A stretch of DNA of 64,000 nt, taken from positions 2,709,501 to 2,773,500 of the forward strand of contig JAYKYS010000017.1 of NCBI GenBank assembly GCA_036924285.1. The letters are read 5' to 3'. Below the pieces are notes generated by a model. It saw only the letters and a list, made by a program, of their open reading frames with translations. It was not told the origin of the DNA and ran no database searches. Positions 9,301 to 19,918 of the stretch are shown here, one piece after another (position 1 is the stretch's first letter; every line of letters begins with the position of its first letter). Source of the DNA: Asterella californica. Lineage: Eukaryota; Streptophyta; Marchantiopsida; Marchantiales; Aytoniaceae. A program made the position numbers and the translations under genes.

Positions 9301-9557
9301 CCCACATCCTGAAGAACCACTTCAACAAGCTGATGCAAATAAGATCTGACGTAAGTTGCAATACCTCCAAAACCACGTCCTTTATGTTGCTTGCGCTTGT
9401 TCCAAGTAGAGCCGATCAAAGTAAAACCATCCAACTCATGTACATTGTTTCCTTCATGTTCCCATGTCTCCACCAAGTTGATGATATCAGCCTTGTTCCA
9501 AATTGGTAAAGCGCTTGTGTACTTTGACTTAGTAAGCCCATGAATGTTCCACATCAT
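6361..9557 (-). pseudogene. LINE-A ORF2 (copy A-2), frameshifted
   Basis: Same endonuclease-RT protein as at 1073-4270. Lesions: a 1-bp deletion near 6369 and a 2-bp deletion near 6620 in the C-terminal region, the shared TAG (GAG codon 914) at 6815-6817, and a 1-bp insertion near 8821 just after the endonuclease domain. The RT core with YADD and the long stretch 6815-8845 remain open. The endonuclease part is 8817-9557, with GDFNDR in place of GDFNAR. Not functional as a single protein. Confidence 0.9.
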
Positions 9558-9578
9558 AACTCTAAGGGTCGAAAATTG

Positions 9579-10373
9579 CTATTTGGAAGCATCTCGTCTC
9601 TTTTGTGTAACAACAGCACGTCCATCTCTTAAGAAAGCAACGAACCCTCCTTGTTGAGCCTCTTTTACCTTCACAAGCTCCTTCCGCTTGGCTTCAGCTT
9701 GTAGCGGTGTGAGATCAGGATCCAACCAGATCTGTCTCCCCTTCAAGACAGCTTTGTTAGCCATAGCTGTATCTCGTTGTGCCTGATCTGCAAACTTAGC
9801 CAATATTGCTCGAGGTTGTGAGCCTTTTTGCCCTATGCGGTAAGCTTGAACTAGGACAGGCTTGTGAACATGTAACGTGTCAGCAAAGAAAGTGGTAGCT
9901 ACTTCCTTGGTCTCTTCCTTCTCTAGCTCAGGTAAACCAGATATTCTCACATTCTTCACTCTTGAGAGTTGGTTCAACTTTTCATTCTCTTGCTCTTGAA
10001 AAAGAGAGACTTGAGCCGCCTTGGTAGCTTCAGCATAAGATTTCATCTTCATCTCCAACTTCTCCACTACTTCTTTGAAATTATCATTTACCACCGCAGA
10101 TTTCTCCTTAGCAAAAACAGCAGATGCTGAGAGTGTAGAGGAAATCTCTTTGGTAGTTGTAGCAACAACGGTTTGCATGTTCTTCAAAGCATGAACATCG
10201 CACACAACAGAAACAAGCTCACTCTTATGTGCTATGAGCTCTCGATGCAGATCTGCTACTTCAACCGATACTTCTTCCACCGCTGCCAACACCTTATGAA
10301 GGAGTTGTTTAATCTCGTCCATCATCACCGAAGAACTAGTTTCACAAATCAGCGAGCTAAGAGCACACCTCAA
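9579..10373 (-). CDS. LINE-A ORF1 (copy A-2), intact
   Basis: Coiled-coil plus RRM-like plus C-terminal domain protein, as in copy A-1. An in-frame ATG 15 codons upstream of MMDEIK makes a 264-aa reading frame; the conserved start is MMDEIK (around 10328), giving about 249 aa. It ends in UAG CAA UUU, in frame with the ORF2 ATG at 9557. Only a few residues differ from copy A-1 (for example FAKEKS for SAEEKS), so the protein could still be made if the monomers are active. Confidence 0.85.
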   Translation of the reverse strand: MRCALSSLICETSSSVMMDEIKQLLHKVLAAVEEVSVEVADLHRELIAHKSELVSVVCDVHALKNMQTVVATTTKEISSTLSASAVFAKEKSAVVNDNFKEVVEKLEMKMKSYAEATKAAQVSLFQEQENEKLNQLSRVKNVRISGLPELEKEETKEVATTFFADTLHVHKPVLVQAYRIGQKGSQPRAILAKFADQAQRDTAMANKAVLKGRQIWLDPDLTPLQAEAKRKELVKVKEAQQGGFVAFLRDGRAVVTQKRRDASK

Positions 10374-10379
10374 AATCTC

Positions 10380-10937
10380 AATTCTCCTCAGATCGCAACA
10401 AGATTTGTCTCAATGAAAGCGTCTCGCCGAGACCTTTCCAATGGTACCAAGCTTACTCAAAACCAACAACCACAGCTCCTTCGACGATCGATTTTGTCCA
10501 CAGGTGTCAACTCCTCTCTCCAACAGATCCGCGAAATAGAAACACACCTCAACGCCTCAATTCTCCTCAGATCGCAACAAGATTTGTCTCAATGGAAGAG
10601 TCTCGCCGTGACCTTTCCAATGGTACCAAGCTTGCTCAAAACTAACAACCACAGCTCCTTCGACGATCGATTTTGTCCACGGGTGTCAACTCCTCTCTCC
10701 AACAGGTCCGCGAAATAGAAACACACCTCAACGCCTCAATTCTCCTCAGATCGCAACAAGATTTGTCTCAATGGAAGCGTCTCGCCGAGACCTTTCCAAT
10801 GGTACCAAGCTTGCTCAAAACCAACAACCACAGCTCCTTCGACGATCGATTTTGTCCACGGGTGTCAACTCCTCTCTCCAACAGGTCCGCGAAATAGAAA
10901 CACACCTCAACGCCTCCGCGAAATAGAAACACGCCTC
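10380..10937 (-). repeat. Three 179-bp monomers plus partial (copy A-2)
   Basis: Units begin at 10380, 10559 and 10738, each 179 bp; a ~20-bp partial ends at 10937, where it meets LINE-A endonuclease sequence in the same orientation. Same monomer as at 5093-5808. Confidence 0.88.
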
Positions 10938-11515
10938 AATGATATTGTCCACTCACATCCTGAAGAACCATTTGAACAAGCTGATGCAAATAAGATCTGA
11001 CGTAAGTTGCAATACCTCCAAAACCACGTCCTTTATGTTGCTTGCGCTTGTTCCAAGTAGAGCCGATTAAAGTAAACCCATCCAACTCATGTACATTGTT
11101 TCCTTCATGTTCCCATGTCTCCACCAAGTTGATGATATCAGCCTTGTTCCAAATTGGTAAAGCGCTTGTGTACTTTGACTTAGTAAGCCCATGAATGTTC
11201 CACATCATAACTCTAAGGGTCGAAAATTGCTATTTGGAAGCATCTCGTCTCTTTTGTGTAACAACAGCACGTCCATCTCTTAAGAAAGCAATGAACCCTC
11301 CTTGTTGAGCCTCTTTTACCTTCACAAGCTCCTTCCGCTTGGCTTCAGCTTGTAGCGGTGTGAGATCAGGATCCAACCAGATCTGTCTCCCCTTCAAGAC
11401 AGCTTTGTTAGCCATCGCTGTATCTCGTTGTGCCTGATCTGCAAACTTAGCGAATATTGCTCGAGGAGAGCTAGTGCGGTGCTGAGCGATGATATGTCGA
11501 AGAGAGATTGAAAAA
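10938..11515 (-). mobile_element. LINE-A chimeric fragment A-3 (duplicate of A-0)
   Basis: Contains ORF2 codons 1-90 (10938-11208), the in-frame UAG linker, the ORF1 C-terminus (11230-11463) and the same scrap of ORF2 3' sequence as positions 537-585. It matches 11-585 nearly base for base with an offset of 10927. This is a duplication of an already rearranged locus, not an independent insertion. Confidence 0.85.
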
Positions 11516-11529
11516 TGTGCTCGGAGTGA

Positions 11530-11959
11530 TATGAAAGCAAAGGCAGAAATGACATGAAAGGCATTTTCTAATCTTTGGAGCAATCTACAGTTTGAAATTT
11601 TTGGACGGTACATCTCGTTTTTCTCATTTTAGTCAAAACACATATCTCTACGTCTGGAACAAGCACAGTTGACTATCTCCTTGCCTCAGCTATTGATAGC
11701 TCTTCTATTTCCATGTTTGAAGTATTGGACCTCCAACCTGAATTAGATCATACTCCTTTGTTGTTCTCACTACTCTCGTCTAGCTTTTCTTTATCTTACA
11801 AGCCAAACGGATTTATTGATTGCACCAATACCTCAAAGCTCCGTCTTGACACCACAAAAGACATTTGTACTTTGCTGCTCTTGAAGACTTGATATCTATC
11901 ACAAAGTGGAGCAATGATCTTGACCACCATGATGCACAATTGACTGATATCTTGAAGAA
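11530..11959 (+). mobile_element. LINE-B fragment with empty A-1 site
   Basis: Paralogue of 606-962 plus 5835-5899, uninterrupted across the A-1 insertion point (TCTAT once, at 11895-11899). It ends at TTGAAGAA (11959), where a LINE-A tail begins, as in the other copy at 5899. This supplies a pre-integration sequence for copy A-1. Confidence 0.82.
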
Positions 11960-14360
11960 TGAATGAATGAATGAATATCAAGCCCGAAAGACCCAAAGAG
12001 TCAAAAGGCAGAAAAAAAATAATATAAAGTCAACATGTGAGCCTAGGAAACCCTAGGAGATCGTATCAATGCAAAAGAGCATTGGTACGACAAGAAACTA
12101 TATCTCTAATATAAAGCCCTAGTGGGAGAGCTGACATCTGTAAAAGTGTATAGAAATCACTAGCAACTATCTTATGTCTACATCTAATCTCATCATACAA
12201 AGGACATACAATGAATACATGATCCTCATCCTCTATCTGATCTAAATCACAAAGTCTACAAAGCCGTTCACTCCTAACAATGTTTAGCCAACGTCCTTCC
12301 TCAATGCCAAGTCTATGAGAGCTAGTGCGGTGCTGAGCGATGATATGTCGAAGAGAGATTGAAATAGGTGCCCGAAGGTACTCTTGTTCACAATACACCA
12401 ACATGGGGTTGACATGCTGCTGATAGTAAGCCATCTTGGTCTTGGGTTGAGACCATATAGCATGTAAAAACTTTTTCTGAATCAACTCCCGTAGAGCAAT
12501 AGGTGGAAGGTCAAAATCACGCTAAAAAATGTTCCATCTTCCACACCAAGCCACCACATCAGCATACCAACCAAATGAGAGTGTAGCTCTTAGAGCTTGA
12601 CAAGGTAATCTCGTCTCTCCAAGAGATCTCACTCTTGAGACATAAATGATAGTCAAGTAAAGAGCTTCTGCTTCCACGGATAAGCAACCAGATTCAGCAA
12701 GGAGCATAGCATATGGTGTTTGGCATCTTACACCAAGCTCCACTTGTAAGAACACTTTTTGAACCTTCTCGATACGTTCCCAAGCTCCTTTCCTTGCACC
12801 AGACCCCCACACTTGAACACCACAAAGTATCACAGGCAAAACCAAACTCCTGAAAAGAAACTTTCTCAAATCCCATGCTAAGAGATGAGCACGTCGACAA
12901 CGATTCAAAAGAGAGTACAAAGCTTTGTAACCAGCTTCAACTCTCTTATGAATGCACAAAGCCCAACTGTAGTTATGAGAGAAGTCAATGCCCAAGTACT
13001 TGTAACTCTCCACTTGTTGTAAAACTTGGCCCTTGTAGAGAAAAGAATGGCGCACTTTTGAACCCACCACCATCACCTTGGACTTCGAAAGGTTCACTTC
13101 CATCTGCATGTTGTTGCAAAAGACCTCAAGAGCATCCAAATGTCGTTGTAAACTCAAAAGATCACGTGATAGAAGGATGATATCATCAGCATAAATCAAT
13201 GCTTGAATGATATAGATTCCCAACTTCACACTTTCTCTTCCAAATTCAGCAAGACATTTCTCCACGTCATTGATGAAGATACCAAATAGAGTAGGGGAGA
13301 GAGGACAACCTTGAATGACTCCAATAGTGCTAAAGATCTCCTTTGATTGTGTCGACGTAAGCTTCACATAAACTCGTTCATAGAGTTTAGAAACCGCTGC
13401 CATCATGTCTTTAGGAACACCAATGGCAACAAGTCTGTCCCATAAGAGCTTCCTAGGCACCCTATCAAAAGCTTTTGTATAGTCGATAAAAGCAGCATAG
13501 AGAGCTTTACCATTTCTTTTTGACTTCTCCCAAGCAACACGAAGACAAGAATATGATCAATGGTGCTAAAGGTAGGACGAAAACCTGCTTGTGAACGAGC
13601 TCTCACACTGGATCCTTCTGCCCAAACACTGAGTTTTGTCTCTAGCAAGCTCCCATACAACTTGGCAAAGATGTTGCTCACCATGATAGTTCTATAGTTG
13701 GTAACATCATCCTTCTTGCCCGACTTGTGGATGGGAATCACTTTGCGCATGAACCAACTCTGAGAGAAACCATGTACAACAGCATCATTCAGAAGCTTGG
13801 TAAGTATAGGAATGAGAGAATCACCTCTCCATTGTAGTAGCTCTGCAGAAAGTCCTTCTAGATCCTCAGATTTTCCACTTGCAAGCCTACTGAGCTGATG
13901 TCGTACTTCGTCCATTGAACAGGTCTGCGGTAGTCCTTCACTTTGTGGCATACATGGTGCATGTGGAAAGAAGTAAAGTTGCTCAACGTAGGACATCAAA
14001 GCTGAAGGATCAAGACTTGGTGAACTTGGACGAGATGCTAAACGTCTCCAAAAAGCTTTGGGATCCTTCTGAAAATCAAAAGCAAGTTCCAAGCCTTTCT
14101 TTCTCAAGAAAGCTCTCTTCTTACGTTTGATCAACTGTTTGTACAAGGTTGTTGCTTCCAAGTCACAAGCCTTGTCTAGAGCCTTTAACCGAGCAAGTTT
14201 GCACTCTTCATCAAACCAGCCATTGCAAGGGTTACCTTTGAGCTTTCTGCTTGAGTGTTGACGGGAAAACCGAGTTGCAATTTTCTTCAAGACATCCGTC
14301 AATTGTGTATCTCGTTGGTCAAGATTGTGGCTCCACTGTGTAATAGATATCATATTCTCT
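11960..14360 (-). mobile_element. LINE-A copy A-4, 5'-truncated
   Basis: Tail 11960-11976, 3' UTR, and ORF2 from its stop up to about codon 305 (14360). ORF1, the endonuclease and the monomers are missing. The truncation meets repeat C at 14361. It occupies the same site in LINE-B as A-2a. Confidence 0.88.
12066..14360 (-). pseudogene. LINE-A ORF2 (copy A-4), RT and C-terminus only
   Basis: Encodes the RT and C-terminal CCHC region. Lesions: the shared TAG at 12522-12524 and a 1-bp deletion near 13537 that shifts the frame between the segments 13403-14353 and 12522-13460. FINDDVEKC replaces FIDDVEKC. The endonuclease was lost by 5' truncation. Confidence 0.88.
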
Positions 14361-15555
14361 GACTAATTCTTACCACAACAAACTATGATACTTCGTAGGT
14401 AAATCTCCGAAGTTGACACACACAATGGCTTCGTAAACTCAAGAAATAGAAAATCCAAAATAACAAACACAAAAGAGGTCCTGAGCACGAAGAACACAAT
14501 GCTTATATATGGATTTCCCTGAAGATGACGTATCTTATTCCTAAGAAGTCGGGAGTACTTCTGGTCCGTCGGATGAAGGTCCTGTGCCCGAAACGACACC
14601 AGGAACAACACCAGTTCCTATCGCTAACTCCTTAGCTATCTCACTAACCAAGAACTCAACGGTCGCTCTAACCTCTCTAAGCTCTCTAACTACCCGTTGT
14701 CCTAATCTAGCTATGCGGTTCTTCATCGAAGAACCATCTACATCTGCAGCTGTGAAATCCTGCCTAATATCTCGGAGAATCGTCAGCTCTGAAATATCCA
14801 GATCGATGGCGAAGTAATTCTTCAGCGTTGGCTCGACTCTACTCTGAAGTTGAGCACTTTGTTCCTTGGCCTTCACTAATTGTTGCTTCAAGTCCTCGAT
14901 CTCCACAAAATAGAAACACACCTCAACACTTCGGTTGAGGTACCTCCACCAGTGAAAAGGAGCGGGAGAAAGAAGATCTTAGAAGAAACTTTGAGGTCGA
15001 CGCAAAACTCACAAGAAGATGAAGATGACAAAGACAATATGCGTCGAGGGAGAAGAGACTGAAGAAGAAGCAACCGAAGCAACCGAAGACGAGGACACTC
15101 CTCGAGAGAAAAAGGGAGAGGATACCACACTGAGAGCTACTTCGACAGTCGAAGAAGTAGTGCAACTCGCTTCTTGACAAAGTACATTCAAGAAGTGGTT
15201 GTGCCGTTGTTGTATGCTTTGGAGGGTAATCGAGTATCTTATGAGGAAATCATCGGGAGGAAGCTGAACTTAGCAGAGCTAGTGTAGACGATGCACTTCG
15301 GTCGAGGAAACTGGCAGCAAGAGAAAGAGAACTTACGTGCGACAGTACTCGCGGCGAAGAAGGAGACTCAGGTGAAAGCCGAGGAGTTGAAGAACTTGAG
15401 TTCGGAGAAAAAAACTCTTCTTCGGCAGAAGTTGGGCCAAGAAAAAGAGCATGAGAAGGTTCTTTCTCTAACGAAGAAAGAGTTGGACGAGATGCGCAGA
15501 CAGAAGGACCAAAACCAGGACATCGTCGCAGAGATGACATGGAAATTCTACTATC
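14361..15555. repeat. Unknown repeat C, copy 1 (rearranged coiled-coil gene)
   Basis: Two oppositely oriented pieces of one sequence that is collinear in copy 2 (43509-45360). Positions 14361-14906 (minus) hold the C-terminal part (ISELTILRDIRQDFTA, RLGQRVVRELREVRA). Positions 14930-15545 (plus) hold the middle part (GNWQQEKENLRAT, LSLTKKELDEMRRQ), very rich in Glu, Lys and Gln and probably coiled-coil. Between them, 14907-14929 is a scrap of LINE-A monomer. Frames are broken by stops. I do not recognise the protein; a gag-like or host-derived repeated gene is possible. Confidence 0.6.
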
Positions 15556-15604
15556 GGCAGAGCTCAGAATTCCAATTGCGCATGCCTCGGGCGCCCCGTG
15601 GAAG

Positions 15605-16850
15605 GAGAGGAACACCAAGCTCCATTTGTAAGAAGATTTTCTGAACTCTTTCAATACGCTCTCATGCTCTTTTCTTTGCTCCAGCACCCCATACTTGAAC
15701 ACCATAAAGTAGCACAGGTAGAACCAAACTCCTGAAGAGAAATTTCTTAAGATCCCATGCTAGAACATGAGCACGTCGACAACGATTCAAAAGAGAATAG
15801 AGAGCTTTGTTACCAGCTTCCACTCTCTCTTCTTGTCTCTTTTGAATGCATCTAGTCCAACTATACTTATCTGAGAAGTCAATGCCCATATACTTGTAAC
15901 TCTCAACTTGTTCCAAACCTTGACCTTTGTAGAGAAAAGAATGACAAGCTCTGGAGCCTACCACCATCACCTTGGACTTCAGAATATTCACTTCCATTTG
16001 CGTGTTGCTGCAGCAAACCTCTACAGCATCCAAATGTCGTTGTAAGCTCAAAGGATCACGTGATAGAAGAATGATATCATCCACATAAATCAACGCTTTG
16101 ATGATATATACCCCAAGCTTCACACCTTCTCCTCCAAAATCAGCAAGATATCTCTCTACATCATCAATGAAGATCTCAAATAGTGTAGGAGAGAGAGGAC
16201 AACCTTGAATCACTCCAATGGTGCTGAGAATCTCCTCTGATTGTGCTGATGTAAGCTTGACATAAACCCGTTCATAGAGTTTAGAAACCGCTGCCATCAA
16301 CTCCTTAGGAACACCAATGATAACAAGTCTATCCCATAGAAGTTTTCTCGGCACCCTATCAAAAGTCTTCGTATAATCGATAAAAGCAACATATATATAC
16401 TTACCAGTACCTTTGGACTTCTCCCAAGCAACTCGAAGACATAAGATATGATCAATGGTGCTAAAGATGGGACAAAAATCAACTTGTGATTGAGCTCTCA
16501 TTTCATGACCTTCTGCCCAAGCGATGAGTTTTGCCTCCAACAAGCTACCATAGAGCTTGCCAAAATATTACCAACCATGATAGTACTATAGTTGGTAACA
16601 TCATCCTTCTTGCCCGACTTGTGAAGAGGCACCACCTTGCGCATGAACCAGCTCTCGGGAAAGCCATGGACAACAGCATCATTCAAAAGCTTGGCAAGTA
16701 TAGGAATGAGAGAATCACCTCCCCCATTGTAGTAGCTCAGCAAAAAGTGCTTCCAAATCTTCAGATTTACCCCTTGCTAGCTTTGTAAGTTGTGACAGCA
16801 CCTCGTCAACTGAGAAAGTATGTAGTAACCCTTCACCCAAGAGAGTGGAA
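15605..16850 (-). mobile_element. LINE-B fragment, reverse transcriptase region
   Basis: Minus-strand LINE-B from the post-YADD region back to the RT N-terminus. Reading frames 15662-16543 and 16498-16743 together give the RT with FIDYTKTFDRVPR, QGCPLSPTLF and YVDD in place of YADD. A frameshift lies near 16560. It corresponds to LINE-A ORF2 codons of about 450-830 but is clearly diverged. It meets an inverted LINE-B piece at about 16851, so its left end and the next fragment form an inverted repeat with arms of about 230 bp. Confidence 0.83.
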
Positions 16851-17866
16851 GCTAGTAACAAACCTCTCTATTCTCTTTTGAATCCTTGTCGACGTGCTCA
16901 TGTTCTAGCATGGGATCTTAAGAAGTTTCTCTTCAGGAGTTTGGTTCTGCCTGTGCTACTTTATGAATGAATGAATGAATGAATGAATGAACAAATGAAT
17001 TATAGTGTTCAAGTATGGGGTGTTGGAGCAAAGAAAAGAGCATGGGAGCGTATTGAAAGAGTACAGAAAGTCTTCTTACAAATGGAGCTTGGTGTCCGAT
17101 GCCAAACACCATATGCTATGCTCCTTGCTGAATGTGGTTGTTTACCTTTGGAAGCTGAAGCACTTTACTTGACTCTCATTTATGTATCTAGGGTGAGATC
17201 TCCCAGAGAGACAAGACTTCCTTGTCAAGCTTTAAGAGCTACACTCTCTTTTGGTTGGTACGTTGATGTGGTGGCTTGGTGTGGGAGATGGAACATATCT
17301 GAACGTGATTTTAACCTCCCACCTATTGCTCTTCGTGAGTTGATACAAAGAAGATTTCTACATACTCTATGGTCTCAACGTAAGACCAAGATGGCTTATT
17401 ATCAGCAGCAAGTCAATCCCATGCTGGTGTCTTGCGATCAGGAGTACTTCCAAGCATCTATATCAACCTCTCTTTGACATGTGATAGCTCAACATCGTAC
17501 TAGTTCTCATAGACTTGGTATAGAGGAAGGACGTTGGTTAAATATTGATAGGAGTGAATGTATTTGTAAACTTTGTGATGTAGATCAGATTGAAGATGAA
17601 GATCATGTATTCATCGTGTGTCCATTGTACTTGGATATCAGATGTAGACATACGATAGTCGCTAATGATTTTTATTCACTCTTACAGATGTCAACGCTTT
17701 CACTAGGATTATATATGCGAGACGTAGTTACTCCTCGTACTAATACTCTTCGTATTGGTACTGATTCATACATTAGTTTCTGATTTTTAGTTTGTGTTTT
17801 GTATTGTGTTTTTGTCTTTTGGCTCTTCCGAGCATGATTATTATCATTTATTTACCATTACCTTGT
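16851..17866 (+). mobile_element. LINE-B 3' end with ORF2 C-terminus and family-specific tail
   Basis: Plus-strand LINE-B from the post-RT region to the 3' end. The ORF2 end is read at 16983-17477 and, after a TGA at 17478, at 17481-17783. It includes the knuckle CKLCDVDQIEDEDHVFIVC, the same C-x2-C-x9-H-x4-C as LINE-A. The 3' UTR holds CTCTTCCGAGCATGATTATT and ends in an ATT/ATC-rich tail, unlike the (TTCA)n of LINE-A. A simple-repeat insertion interrupts the coding sequence at 16966-17003. Confidence 0.83.
16966..17003. repeat. (GAAT)n insertion inside LINE-B coding sequence
   Basis: About nine units of GAAT/GAAC split what is CTTTAT|GGTGTTCAAG in other copies. No LINE-A 3' UTR sequence accompanies it. 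It looks like a LINE-A tail inserted alone (minus orientation), or the residue of one. Confidence 0.6.
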
Positions 17867-18215
17867 GACATGCACTGTGCATGTGGAAAAAAATAGAGTT
17901 TCTCGACATATGATGTCAAAACTGCAGGATCAAGGTTTGGTGAAGAGGAATGTGTGCTCAATCATCTCCAAAAAGCTTTGGGATTCTTCTGGAGCTCAGA
18001 AGTAAGCTCCAACCCTTTCTTCCTCAAAAACGTTCTCTTCTTGCACTTCACCAGGTTCTTCTACAAGGTTGTAACATTCAACTCACAACCTTTTTCTATA
18101 GCCTTTATCCTAGCAAGCTTACACTCTTCATCAAACCAACCATTGCAAGCCTTGCCTCTGAACTTTCTGCTGGAATGTCTAGAGAAGAATTGGGAGTAAC
18201 CTTCTTCACAAGGTT
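17867..18215 (-). mobile_element. LINE-B fragment, linker between endonuclease and RT
   Basis: Minus-strand LINE-B corresponding to LINE-A ORF2 codons of about 325-445 (the region before the RT core). It directly follows the tail of the previous LINE-B piece in opposite orientation. No open frame of note. Confidence 0.7.
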
Positions 18216-18225
18216 CACAACATTA

Positions 18226-18688
18226 CAGCTAGAGATATATTTTCCTTTCCAGCTAGCTTTCCAGCTTCCTTTCCAGCTAGAGATATATTTTCTTGTCGTA
18301 CCAATGCTCTTTTGCATTGATACGATCTCCTAGGGTTTCCTAGGCTCACATGTTGACTTTGTATTGTTTTTTTTCTGCCTTTTGACTCTTTGGGTCTTCC
18401 AGGCTTGATATTCATTCATGTATTCATTGTATGTCCATTGTATGACGAGATTAGATGTAGACATAAGATAGTTGCTAGTGATTTCTATACACTTTTACAG
18501 ATGTCAGCTCTCCCACTAGGGCTTTATATTAGAGATATAGTTTCTTGTCGTACCAATGCTCTTTTGCATTGATACGATCTCCTAGGGTTTCCTAGGCTCA
18601 CATGTTGACTTTGCATTGTATTTTTTTTTGCCTTTTGACTCTTTGGGTCTTCCGGGCTTGATATTCATTCATTCATTCATTCATTCAT
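18226..18688 (+). mobile_element. Two nested LINE-A 3' ends (A-5, A-6)
   Basis: A-5 (18226-18419) is a 3' end of about 190 bp with tail, whose 5' junction carries a small repeated TTTCCAGCT stretch. Its tail runs into a second piece, A-6 (18417-18688), that starts in ORF2 at the CCHC region and encodes the last ~48 residues to the TGA at 18570, followed by 3' UTR and (TTCA)n tail. Both are strongly 5'-truncated copies. Confidence 0.8.
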
Positions 18689-18811
18689 ACTGCCTTAGTT
18701 GCAGCTTCTTCGTTCGAAGAAGTAAACTGATCTTGATCTGCAGAAGTACTTCCTACCTCCGGATCAAGAGTAAACAACTACGTATATGAATGAATGAATA
18801 TCAAGCCCGGA
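18689..18811. other. Unassigned stretch with LINE-A tail scrap
   Basis: Positions 18689-18785 contain TTCGAAGAAG-type motifs like the acidic C-terminus region near repeat C; I cannot assign them. Positions 18786-18810 are only the last 25 bp of a minus-strand LINE-A (tail plus ATCAAGCCCGG). Confidence 0.4.
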
Positions 18812-19155
18812 TAAAATATAAAATAGTATAAAAATATAATAAAATATTTTTATATTATAATTAAATTAATTAAATTCTAATTTATATTATATTAAATATT
18901 ATTATATTAAATATTATTATATTATTATATTATTATATTATTATATTATTATAATTATAATTATAATTATAATATAATATAATATAATATAATATAATAT
19001 AATATAATATATTATAATATAATATAATATATTATTATTATTATTATAAATTTGGATTATTATAAATATGAATTATTATTATTTAAATTATTATTATTAT
19101 AAATTATTATTATATTATAATTAAAATAATTTTATAATAAAATATAAAATAGTAT
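18812..19155. repeat. AT-only low-complexity block
   Basis: About 340 bp almost purely A and T, built of TATTA, TAATA and ATAAT runs with only a few G or C bases. No gene. Probably a slippage-expanded microsatellite. Confidence 0.9.
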
Positions 19156-19501
19156 TGACTTCGGGGAAAGGTTTTCACCCTACTTCACTTTCTGGATGTT
19201 TGGTCTCAGCACTTAGCCGAGTGGTAACTTCTTCGAAGTCAAGTTCTCTCTGAGTAGATTCAAGAGGAGTTGGAGGGAGTGACTTTGGTGTCCGGGGTGA
19301 ACTTGATTCACCAAAGTTTGGTTCCTTCCTCTTCCATTCTTTTGAGTTAGGCGTTCTCCAACCTCATTCTCTTTTTTTATGCTCTTCTTTTAACCAACGA
19401 GCTTCTTCCAGAATCTATTCTCGATATTCTACTCGTCTTTCATGCCTCCTGTCTCTCTCAGATTGCACGTCTCCAAGAGGATCAGGCTTGCCGGTCGACA
19501 T
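19156..19501 (-). pseudogene. Ty3/gypsy gag N-terminus, decayed
   Basis: Read from ATG at 19501 downwards: MSTGKPDPLGDVQSERDRRH, then a basic/acidic helical stretch (EEARWLKEEHKK) and a Pro/Ser-rich segment (RTPKSLPPTP). Stops interrupt it, for example after YRE and KKRE. The charged N-terminus and its position just after an LTR end and primer-binding-like site suggest a gypsy gag. It ends at the AT-rich block. Confidence 0.5.
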
Positions 19502-19561
19502 ACATGTCTCTGGAGTTCTGTTCACTGATCTTGGATCGTTTCAGCATTCGCATGCTCGAAA

Positions 19562-19640
19562 GCGGTGTCAAAATTTATTCAGTCTTCTATATGTAACACA
19601 CAAGAAAACCAAAAGATGCTCGAAAGTAGTTAACATGTGA
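19562..19640 (-). other. Putative gypsy primer-binding site and 5' LTR end
   Basis: On the minus strand an LTR-like end ...GTGTGTTACA (plus-strand TGTAACA at 19592) is followed about 20 nt later by TTGACACCGC (19562-19571), which resembles a plant gypsy primer-binding site. The first ~40 bp from 19592 resemble the LTR terminus at 46873. The right limit is uncertain. Confidence 0.4.
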
Positions 19641-19918
19641 AAAATTTTGAAAATTTTGAGGGGTCGCACACCCAATTCTGACCTCGTTTGGTCTAGTTTC
19701 GGCCTTTCTTGGTGTGTTCTTTGGACGTTTCCGTCGTGTTTTGTACACCTACAGTTCGCGCACAGGTTCTTTTCTCGTTGTCGCTGCAGGAGGAGTTCGT
19801 GGAGTTGCCTCGTTGTGACTTGTGACAACTCTTGATCACGCGGTGGGGAGAGACGAGTTTCGTGTAGTTTCTGGGAGGTTTTTCGCGTACAGAACAGCGC
19901 AATTTCGACATTGCAGCT
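19641..19918 (+). other. Probable copia leader/LTR remnant
   Basis: GC-richer 5' flank of the copia gag. I find no clear TG...CA termini or initiator-Met primer-binding site here, so LTR limits are not assigned. Confidence 0.35.

Larger units (their letters stand above)
6267..10937 (-). mobile_element. LINE-A copy A-2, near full length
   Basis: Minus-strand element with tail at 6267-6282, 3' UTR (10 bp shorter than usual: AAACCCTAGG missing near 6349), ORF2, ORF1 and about three monomers up to 10937. It is nested in fragment A-2a at a TTGAATGA site. The 5' end abuts the duplicated chimeric fragment A-3. Confidence 0.88.
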
